The notes beneath the pieces are model-generated. The model searched no databases, had not been told where the DNA came from, and saw nothing but the letters and a program-made list of their open reading frames with translations. Made by a program: the position numbers and the translations under genes. DNA of 18,601 bases from WJMT01 sp964611275 (lineage in GTDB: Bacteria; Acidobacteriota; Aminicenantia; Aminicenantales; Aminicenantaceae): the NCBI GenBank assembly GCA_964611275.1, contig CAZSZS010000034.1:1-18601 (forward strand). Direction: 5' to 3'. This document shows positions 1-6,637 of the stretch, one piece after another (within the stretch, counting starts at the first letter, position 1; every line of letters starts with the position of its first letter).

Positions 1-1
1 T

Positions 2-1636
2 CGAAGCAAGAAGGATCAAGCCATCCTATATGGGATTCTCCATGAAGAACCGCAACCAGTGATAGAGCTGAGGGAAGATATTCCAGAAAATTTGGTAAAA
101 ATCATACAGAAATGTTTAAAAAAGAATCCTCAAAAAAGATACCAAAATGCGGGAGATATTCTTGACGAATTAAAATCGAGTCCCATGATTGATGAATCTC
201 TGTTTCCTTCAAAAGTCCCATCAAAGAAAAAACCATCTATAGCAGTGCTTCCTTTTGTCAACATGAGTGCTGACCCGGAGAATGAATATTTCAGTGACGG
301 ATTAACCGAGGACCTCATCAATGCCTTAACAAAAATCACCAAGCTGCATGTGGTTGCCAGAACCTCATCCTTTGTTTTTAAAGGAGAAAAGATCGATATT
401 CGCGAAATCGGTCGAAAGTTGAATGTCAATAATTTGCTCGAAGGGAGCGTGAGAAAAGCGGGCAATCAGGTGCGTATCACTGCACAGCTGGTCAATGTTG
501 AGGACGGATACCATCTCTGGTCAGACCGGTATGACCGCAGCATGAAGGATATTTTTGCCATTCAGGATGAAATCACTCAAAAAATTACAGATAAATTGAT
601 AACTGCGCTCGATGTCTCGGTGAAACTGTCCGAAAAACACCGTCCTGTCAATTTGGAGGCCTATGATCTGTATCTCAAGGGACGGTACTTTTATAACAAT
701 CTTTCACCCGAGTGGATCAACAAAATCATAGATTTCTACAAACAAAGCATAGAAAAGGATCCCGATTACGCCCTTGCTTACGCATCCATTGCCGAGTTTT
801 ATGCTTTTCTCTCTGTTGGATTTGATGTTCTGCCTAGCAAGGATGCAATGCCAAAAGCAAAGGAAGCAGCCCTGAAAGCTCTGGAACTTGATCCGGCTTT
901 GAGTGAGGCTCATGCATCTTTGGGACTCATCGCAACCTGCTTTGATTGGGATCCTAAGACTGCAAAAAAACACCTTGAAAAAGCCCTTGAACTCAATCCC
1001 AATTCGGCAGCTGCGCATCAATACAGGGAGTTATATTTTACATTTCTGGAAGGAAATTATAATGAAGCGATTGCGGAGCTCGAACGGGCTCAGGAACTGG
1101 ACCCCCTCAATCTTATGATCAAATTACGCTTAGGATACATGCCCTTCTATATGTATGACTTTGACAGCGCCATCAGCCGTTTCAAGGGAATCATTGATAT
1201 GGAGCCAAATTATTTCCCGGCCTATCTCGGGCTTATGGTTGCCTATGGTCAAAAACGCATGTATGACAAAGCTCTTGCTTCCGGAGAAAAAATTTTAGAA
1301 TTCGGGATAGCTGCAGTGGGGCCTCTTGGAGAGTTGGGATTCTATTATGCACTGGCAGGGAAAAAAGACAAAGCACGCGGGATTCTCTCTGAACTCGAAG
1401 AACGTTTAAAAAAAGGCTATGTGTCTTCTTTTTGGATCGCTGCCATCTACCATGGTCTCGGAGAAAAAGATAAAGCATTCGACTGGTTCGAAAAAGCCTA
1501 TGAAGAGAGGGATGGAAACTTGATATACATCACAAGTCCCCCTCCCTATGGCTCCTTAAGGTCTGAGCCACGATTCAAAAAGCTTATAAAAAAAATGGGA
1601 CTGGAACATGTTTTAAAGCATCAAAAAAGCCTGTAA
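2..1636 (+). CDS. Ser/Thr protein kinase fused to TolB-like domain and TPRs (5' end outside window)
   Basis: The frame is open from the left edge, so the N-terminus and most of the kinase domain are missing; 544 residues are visible. Residues 1-60 read as the last helices of a bacterial Hanks-type kinase lobe (IPENLVKIIQKCLKKNP, then KRYQNAGDILDEL). A short Lys-rich linker leads to a TolB-like domain (COG5616 type) at about 78-200, with the signature PSIAVLPFVNMSADPENEYF and FSDGLTEDLINAL, followed by about 300 residues of TPR helices (repeated A-x-A-x-x-x-L-D-P elements). No transmembrane helix separates the kinase from the TolB-like part, so the protein is probably cytoplasmic. A GTG at 59 is an internal codon, not a start. 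The next gene is a membrane-anchored paralogue 71 bases downstream. Target and signal are unknown. Confidence 0.85.
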   Translation, partial: RSKKDQAILYGILHEEPQPVIELREDIPENLVKIIQKCLKKNPQKRYQNAGDILDELKSSPMIDESLFPSKVPSKKKPSIAVLPFVNMSADPENEYFSDGLTEDLINALTKITKLHVVARTSSFVFKGEKIDIREIGRKLNVNNLLEGSVRKAGNQVRITAQLVNVEDGYHLWSDRYDRSMKDIFAIQDEITQKITDKLITALDVSVKLSEKHRPVNLEAYDLYLKGRYFYNNLSPEWINKIIDFYKQSIEKDPDYALAYASIAEFYAFLSVGFDVLPSKDAMPKAKEAALKALELDPALSEAHASLGLIATCFDWDPKTAKKHLEKALELNPNSAAAHQYRELYFTFLEGNYNEAIAELERAQELDPLNLMIKLRLGYMPFYMYDFDSAISRFKGIIDMEPNYFPAYLGLMVAYGQKRMYDKALASGEKILEFGIAAVGPLGELGFYYALAGKKDKARGILSELEERLKKGYVSSFWIAAIYHGLGEKDKAFDWFEKAYEERDGNLIYITSPPPYGSLRSEPRFKKLIKKMGLEHVLKHQKSL

Positions 1637-1651
1637 AAATGAACCAAAGAG

Positions 1652-1680
1652 TTGACTTTTCTCATATTCCCTGATATTTT
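1652..1680 (+). promoter_or_regulatory. sigma70-type promoter for the second kinase gene
   Basis: TTGACT (1652-1657) and TATTTT (1675-1680) are separated by exactly 17 bases. The -10 is preceded by TGA, which gives an extended -10. Predicted initiation near 1687 leaves a leader of about 20 bases before the TTG start at 1708 that contains the AGGGGGA ribosome site. It lies in the 71-base gap after the first kinase gene, so the second kinase can be transcribed independently. Confidence 0.55.
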
Positions 1681-1697
1681 TTGTTCAAACAAGGAAT

Positions 1698-1704
1698 AGG
1701 GGGA
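1698..1704 (+). promoter_or_regulatory. ribosome binding site that sets the kinase start at 1708
   Basis: AGGGGGA lies just upstream of TTG 1708, with a second purine stretch AAGGAA at 1691-1696. The upstream in-frame TTG at 1681 directly follows the -10 hexamer and has no ribosome site, so 1708 is preferred. The spacing of the first site is short, so the second stretch may contribute. Confidence 0.5.
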
Positions 1705-1707
1705 AAA

Positions 1708-4700
1708 TTGACCGTCACATGCCCGAAATGCCGGACAGATAATCCTGAGGACTCTCGATTCTGTAAAGACTGCGGGACGCCGCTTCCCCAGGCTCAAGAC
1801 GCAGTCCCCACCAAAACCATGGAAACGGAAAAAGAAGAGCTGACCACAGGCTCCACCTTTGCCGGCCGCTACCGGATCATCGAAGATCTGGGCAAAGGCG
1901 GCATGGGGCGAGTCTATAAAGTTCTGGACATGGAGACCAGTGAAAAAATCGCCCTCAAGCTTATCAAACCCGAGATCGCCTCGGACAAGAAAACAGTCGA
2001 ACGCTTCCGGAATGAACTGACCACAGCCCGCAAAATCAGACACAAAAATATCTGCGGCATGTTTGATCTGGGCAAAGACAAAGGCAGCTATTTTATCACT
2101 ATGGAATACATCCCCGGTCAGGACCTTAAAAGCTTTATCCGTCAGTCAGGCCAGCTCACCGTAGGCAAAGCCATCTCTACCGGCAAGCAGATCTGCTCTG
2201 GACTGGCAGAAGCCCACAAACTGGGAGTGGTGCACAGAGACCTGAAGTCCAACAACATCATGATCGACAGGGATGGAAATGTCCGGATCATGGATTTCGG
2301 GATCGCCCGTTCCCTTGAATCCAAGGGCTTAACAGGTGACGGAGTCATAATCGGCACACCCGAATATATGAGCCCGGAACAGGTGGAAGCAAAAGAGGTG
2401 GACCGGCGTTCGGATATCTATTCGCTGGGCATTATCCTGTATGAGATGGTTACAGGCCAACTTCCTTTTGAAGCAGACACTCCTTTTGCCGTGGGGGTGA
2501 AACACAAAAGCGAGAAGCCTATAGCCCCAAAGGAACTCAACTCTCAGATCCCTGATGGCCTCGACCGGGTGATTTTGAAGTGTCTGGAAAAACAAAAACA
2601 AGACCGGTATCAGAGTGCGGAAGAAGTGCTGTCCGAGCTAAAAAGGATAGAAGAGGGCATTCCGACCACCGAGCGAACAGCTCCTCAAAAAAAGCCGCTC
2701 ACCTCACGCGAGATCACCGTCAAATTCAGTCTCAAAAAGCTTTTCATCCCTGCTTTGGCAGCGGCGGCTCTCATCATTGGGGCTGTCATCCTATGGCAGA
2801 CCCTCTCTCGCAAAGAAGCGGTCCCTCCTGCCGTTTCAGGCAGGCCATCTGTGGCTGTCATGTACTTTAAGAACAATACCGGTGATGAAAACTATAATGT
2901 CTGGAGAACCGCTCTTTCAGATTCCATTATCACCGATTTATCCCAATCAAAGTATGTCCATGTCCTGAGCGGAGACCGGCTCTACAGCCTTTTGAAAAAA
3001 TTCGATCTCATCGAGGCTGAGATCTATGCATCAGAGGATCTAGAGAAGGTCGCCGCAGAAGGAGGAGTCAACCACATCCTGCTGGGAAGCTTATCCAAAG
3101 CCGGAGATATGTTCCGGATCGAATACACGCTCCAGGACATGACCACCGGCCAGATCATCGGTTCGGACCGAGTCGAGGGAAAAGGCGAACAGTCCGTGTT
3201 TTCCATGGTGGATGAGATCACAAGAGAGATCAAATCTGACCTTGAAATATCCGAACAAGAGATCGCTGCGGACATTGATAAGGAGATCGGAAAGATCACT
3301 ACCAGCTCCCCTCAAGCGTATAAATATTATGTGGAGGGAAGAGAATTCCATAATAAGGGGGAATACCGGAAAAGCATCCAATCTATGGAAAAAGCCCTGG
3401 ACATAGATCCTGAATTTTCCATGGCGTACCGAAGCATGGCCATGGCCTATAACAACCTGGCATTATTTTCTGAAGCAAAGGAGTATCTCGAGAAAGCTTT
3501 TGAGCTCAAAGACCGCTTGTCCGACAGAGAGCGTTATCTCATAGAAGCAGAATTCTACAGATACTCAGAAAGAACCTATGATAAAGCTATCGAGGCTTAT
3601 AAAAAGCTTCTCGATCTTTATCCAACCGATACTATTGCCAACTCCAACCTGGGTGTTCTCTATATTGGTACAGAGCAGTGGGATAAAGCCATACAGTGTC
3701 TCAATGTCCAGATTAAAGATAAAGATGAATCCGTATTCCCTTATATCAATATCGCAGAGTCCTACAGAGCCCTGGGTCAGTATGAGACAGCCGGAAAAGT
3801 GCTCGAGGGCTATATTCATGATATTCATGACAGTGAAGTGATCCGGCTGGAATTAGCAATGAACTCTTTTCTCGAGGGGAATTATGACCTTGCTGTGGAC
3901 GAAGCGAATAAAGGCCTTTCCCTTAACCCTGAAGATATGTGGATCCCTGTATACAAAGGGAGCTGCTACGCAGGCAAGGAAGAATTTGACAAGGCAGAGG
4001 CGCTGTATCTGGAAGTCCTTGAGAGCGAGGAATTGGGGTGTCATCTGTATACCAGAATTGTGCTTGGCGGTTCATACGTGCTGCGGGGAGAACTTGAAAA
4101 AGGAAGTGAGCACTATAAAAAGGGGTTGGAACTGGCTGAGAAGCTCGGCGATAACTGGTGGCAAACCTGTTTTTACATCTGGAGAGCTTACAGCTATCTT
4201 AAATCCGGACAGCCCGGAGACACGTTAAAGGACTGTGAGGGAGCGTGGAATACCGCTCAAGGCTCTGATGATGCGATGAAATGGCAGAGGCGCGCGCTGT
4301 ATTATAAAGGCCGGGCCTATCTGTACATGGATTCGATCGAGGACGCCCGCAAAGCAGCGGCCGGCATCGAGGCATTGGTGGATAAAGGCGCCAATAAAAA
4401 AGACATCCGTTATGCCCGGCATCTCCTGGGACTTATCGAACTTAAGAAAAAAAATTATGCTGAAGCCATAGATTATTTTACTGAGGCCATATCTTTGCTC
4501 CCTTATGAGCATGGGATCACTCCCTTTACCAATGACCAGGCTGTTTTTGCCGAGCCTTTGGCTTTGGCTTATTATGAGTCCGGTGATAGGGAAAAAGCCC
4601 GCGAGGAATACGAAAAGATACTGACCTATTCCATGGGCAAACTCTATACAGGGGATATCTTTGCGCGGAGCCTCTACTGGCTGGGAAGAATATATGAGCA

Positions 4701-4827
4701 GGAGGGAGACTCAGACAAAGCCATAGAGCATTACGAAAAATTCCTCGAACTGTGGAAGGATGCGGACCCCGGTTTTACTGAAGTTTCGGATGCCGGAGAG
4801 AGGCTCGCTGCATTGAAAGGCCAATGA
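1708..4827 (+). CDS. Membrane-anchored Ser/Thr kinase: zinc ribbon, kinase, TM helix, TolB-like, TPR
   Basis: This is a 1039-residue receptor-like kinase starting at TTG 1708. An N-terminal zinc ribbon has Cys5, Cys8, Cys19 and Cys22 (CPKC...CKDCG). The Hanks-type kinase domain (about 55-315) has the glycine loop GKGGMG, Lys84 in ALKLI, HRDLKSNN with Asp178 and Asn183, DFG with Asp196, and TPEYMSPEQ, so all catalytic residues are present. One transmembrane helix follows at about 345-363 (LFIPALAAAALIIGAVILW). The distal part, probably periplasmic, has a TolB/FlgO-like domain (RPSVAVMYFKNNTGDENY) and then TPR repeats to the C-terminus. HRDLKS replaces the usual HRDLKP. By family knowledge the kinase phosphorylates Ser/Thr of cytoplasmic substrates while the distal part senses or binds partners; the ligand cannot be read from sequence. 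It has its own promoter and lies 21 bases before a small membrane protein. Confidence 0.93.
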   Translation: MTVTCPKCRTDNPEDSRFCKDCGTPLPQAQDAVPTKTMETEKEELTTGSTFAGRYRIIEDLGKGGMGRVYKVLDMETSEKIALKLIKPEIASDKKTVERFRNELTTARKIRHKNICGMFDLGKDKGSYFITMEYIPGQDLKSFIRQSGQLTVGKAISTGKQICSGLAEAHKLGVVHRDLKSNNIMIDRDGNVRIMDFGIARSLESKGLTGDGVIIGTPEYMSPEQVEAKEVDRRSDIYSLGIILYEMVTGQLPFEADTPFAVGVKHKSEKPIAPKELNSQIPDGLDRVILKCLEKQKQDRYQSAEEVLSELKRIEEGIPTTERTAPQKKPLTSREITVKFSLKKLFIPALAAAALIIGAVILWQTLSRKEAVPPAVSGRPSVAVMYFKNNTGDENYNVWRTALSDSIITDLSQSKYVHVLSGDRLYSLLKKFDLIEAEIYASEDLEKVAAEGGVNHILLGSLSKAGDMFRIEYTLQDMTTGQIIGSDRVEGKGEQSVFSMVDEITREIKSDLEISEQEIAADIDKEIGKITTSSPQAYKYYVEGREFHNKGEYRKSIQSMEKALDIDPEFSMAYRSMAMAYNNLALFSEAKEYLEKAFELKDRLSDRERYLIEAEFYRYSERTYDKAIEAYKKLLDLYPTDTIANSNLGVLYIGTEQWDKAIQCLNVQIKDKDESVFPYINIAESYRALGQYETAGKVLEGYIHDIHDSEVIRLELAMNSFLEGNYDLAVDEANKGLSLNPEDMWIPVYKGSCYAGKEEFDKAEALYLEVLESEELGCHLYTRIVLGGSYVLRGELEKGSEHYKKGLELAEKLGDNWWQTCFYIWRAYSYLKSGQPGDTLKDCEGAWNTAQGSDDAMKWQRRALYYKGRAYLYMDSIEDARKAAAGIEALVDKGANKKDIRYARHLLGLIELKKKNYAEAIDYFTEAISLLPYEHGITPFTNDQAVFAEPLALAYYESGDREKAREEYEKILTYSMGKLYTGDIFARSLYWLGRIYEQEGDSDKAIEHYEKFLELWKDADPGFTEVSDAGERLAALKGQ

Positions 4828-4848
4828 TGCATTCATAAGGAGTATGAA

Positions 4849-5061
4849 GTGACATTTAAAAAAGAAATGGGATTCTTAGCCGGAGCTCTGATTTCTGCAG
4901 CAGCCTGTGTCTTCCAGGTCATAGGGCTCATACGGTATCTCGGCAGACTGGCAAATGATTGGGTTGGGATCGCTCTTTATTTTGTGACCATTGCGGCATT
5001 TGCCGTGGGGGCTGTGGGATTTTATATTCAGTACAGGACATACAAAGGGGAGAGCAAATGA
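4849..5061 (+). CDS. Small two-helix membrane protein, unknown function
   Basis: The 70-residue protein has a Lys-rich N-terminus (TFKKEM) and two hydrophobic segments, at about 8-28 (FLAGALISAAACVFQVIGLI) and 39-62. The helix-loop-helix places both ends on the same side. It starts at GTG 4849 with AAGGAG (4838-4843) five bases upstream; an ATG at 4844 meets a stop after two codons and is excluded. The stop overlaps the glycosylase start as ATGA, so the two are translationally coupled, and the gene follows the kinase by 21 bases. I do not recognise the family. Candidate roles are a membrane partner of the kinase or an unrelated small membrane protein; neither is supported beyond proximity. 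Confidence 0.7.
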   Translation: MTFKKEMGFLAGALISAAACVFQVIGLIRYLGRLANDWVGIALYFVTIAAFAVGAVGFYIQYRTYKGESK

Positions 5062-5888
5062 TTGAAATACCGGAATCACTGGTTTTGTCCGAGCAACTGA
5101 ATAAGATATGCAAAGGGAGGGCTGTTTCAGAAGTCGCTCCCTGGCAGTCGCCCCATAAAATGGCATTTATTTACGGTAAGCCTGACTCATACGGAGCTTT
5201 GTTCAAGGCGAAAGTATTTGACAGGGCATCAGGATTCGGCTCCTGGGTGGAGCTGCTTTTCGATGATGTGATCTTTGCGGTGAGTGAAGGGACCGTTCTT
5301 TTTTACTCGAAAGATGAAAAAAGCCTGCCCAAAAAACACCAGATGCTCTTTAAATTCGACGACGGCTCGTATGTGTGCGCGGCTGTCAAAATGTACGGCG
5401 CGCTGGTGGGCGCTCAACAAGGCGAATTCAACAACAAGTACTATAAAGTAGCCCGGGAGAAACCGTCTGTTTTTTCAAAGGAATTCAATCCCGCCTATTT
5501 TTTAGCCATGACAGAGGATGAAGAGGTGCAAAACCTGAGCCTTAAGGCGTTTCTTGCAACGGAACAGAGGATCCCCGGGCTGGGAAACGGGGTTCTCCAG
5601 GATATCCTTTTCGAGGCCCGGCTTCATCCAAAGAAAAAGGTCAAAGAAACCGCTCCGGAACAAAGAAACACTCTGTATAAGACCGTTATTTCTGTGCTTA
5701 AAGAGATGAAGAATAAGGGAGGACGGGATACGGAAAAGGACCTTTTCGGCAGAGCCGGCGGGTACCAAACGAAGATGAGCCGGAACACGGTGGGCAAGCC
5801 CTGTCCTGTGTGCGGCACATTGATTGTCAAAGCCTCTTATATGGGCGGGAGCATCTACTTCTGCCCTGCCTGCCAGAGCCTTTCCTAG
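5058..5888 (+). CDS. Fpg/Nei-family DNA glycosylase, subfamily with Ile at position 2
   Basis: The 276-residue protein is normal length for the formamidopyrimidine/endonuclease VIII glycosylases, which excise oxidised bases and nick the abasic site. The N-terminus MIEIPES aligns with the family MPELPEV: Glu3, Pro5 and Glu6 are kept, but the usual catalytic Pro2 is Ile. The helix-two-turn-helix is at about 160-190 (TEQRIPGLGNGVLQDILF). A C-terminal zinc finger has Cys249, Cys252, Cys269 and Cys272. The finger loop reads YMGGSIYFCPACQ, where typical Fpg carries an Arg just before the third Cys. The ATG at 5058 overlaps the upstream stop (ATGA) and has GGGGAG at 5047-5052, so longer in-frame starts are rejected. 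I recall a similar subfamily with MIE-L/I-PE starts in other bacteria, so these changes look like subfamily traits rather than decay. Substrate range is uncertain. Confidence 0.88.
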   Translation: MIEIPESLVLSEQLNKICKGRAVSEVAPWQSPHKMAFIYGKPDSYGALFKAKVFDRASGFGSWVELLFDDVIFAVSEGTVLFYSKDEKSLPKKHQMLFKFDDGSYVCAAVKMYGALVGAQQGEFNNKYYKVAREKPSVFSKEFNPAYFLAMTEDEEVQNLSLKAFLATEQRIPGLGNGVLQDILFEARLHPKKKVKETAPEQRNTLYKTVISVLKEMKNKGGRDTEKDLFGRAGGYQTKMSRNTVGKPCPVCGTLIVKASYMGGSIYFCPACQSLS

Positions 5889-5917
5889 GATTGAAAGAGA
5901 TTTACTTCTTTAAATCC
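5888..5917. terminator. Possible hairpin between convergent genes
   Basis: GGATT (5888-5892) pairs with AATCC (5913-5917), then after one mismatch AAAGA pairs with TCTTT, leaving a loop of about six bases. It begins at the last base of the glycosylase stop codon and lies before the end of the convergent methyltransferase gene. There is no good T-run on either strand, so it may be an RNA 3'-end structure rather than a true intrinsic terminator. Confidence 0.3.
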
Positions 5918-5930
5918 ATGTATCAGTAAC

Positions 5931-6581
5931 TCAGTAATTCCAATGTTTAAACTCTCTGTATAACCGGTAAAGTATGCGAGGAAAAAACTGCTTCACTATT
6001 TCCCTTAAATCCCCTTTATAAGGATTTTTCCATTTTTGACACCACTTTTCAATTTCTTTGTTAAATTGTGATGTGTTTTGTGCTGTTTCTTTCTTTTTAA
6101 ACCCGACTCCGACTACGATGTGAGGGAGATGTTGGTTTCCGCATGCTCTGACGACTGAACATTCAAAGGGACTAAGGAGACTTTTGAACGCACGAGGAGT
6201 AAAACGCCAGTAGTCATAGGGAAAGTTATGGATGGGGAAATCCATAGTGGATGTCATAATCAAGATCCCTTCCTGACAAAGGAGGCGGTGAGCTTCAGTG
6301 ACTGCTTTTCTGGGGAATTCCACATGTTCAAGGGCATCCAGAATCAAAACAGTCCCTGCTGAGCATGGTTTAAGCCCTGTACGGCACATATCCATCACCA
6401 CATTCACCCCGGGTCCTGGTTTTATGTCAAAACCGATAAATTTTTTCCCGGTGAATAGAGAACGCAGATCTGCCGACTTTTCCTGACCTGAAACAAGATA
6501 CGAGCCAAACTCGTATACGGGTTCTTTGATAGGGAGATGCCTTCCGGCTGTTTCAATGAATTCTCTTATTGACTGACGCAT
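5931..6581 (-). CDS. Class I SAM-dependent methyltransferase (Methyltransf_11 type)
   Basis: The 216-residue protein has a Rossmann methyltransferase pattern: a motif I region YEFGSYLVSG (23-32), an acidic end to strand 2 at GFDIKPGPGV (50-59), motif IV-like LILDALEHV (79-87), and a post-core PYDYWRFTPRAF (121-132). The last motif is common in methyltransferases found near glycan and lipopolysaccharide genes. The usual GxGxG of motif I is reduced to FGSYLVSG. No glycan genes are nearby, so the acceptor cannot be named. The start ATG at 6581 has no obvious ribosome site. The gene follows the DUF5916 gene by 56 bases and converges on the glycosylase gene. Confidence 0.8.
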   Translation of the reverse strand: MRQSIREFIETAGRHLPIKEPVYEFGSYLVSGQEKSADLRSLFTGKKFIGFDIKPGPGVNVVMDMCRTGLKPCSAGTVLILDALEHVEFPRKAVTEAHRLLCQEGILIMTSTMDFPIHNFPYDYWRFTPRAFKSLLSPFECSVVRACGNQHLPHIVVGVGFKKKETAQNTSQFNKEIEKWCQKWKNPYKGDLREIVKQFFPRILYRLYREFKHWNY

Positions 6582-6637
6582 GATTCATTCAGATTATTTA
6601 AGATTCATACACCCGACACCTTCATAAAATAATCCCC

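Noticed and set aside
4959..5057. 33-residue N-terminal extension of the glycosylase frame
   Set aside because: It lies inside the small membrane protein gene; the ATG at 5058 has a ribosome site and places the conserved MIE-I-PE motif at the N-terminus.
5921..5939. Short repeat CAGTAACTCAGTAA at the end of the methyltransferase gene
   Set aside because: Only two imperfect copies of six or seven bases, partly inside the coding end; no array.
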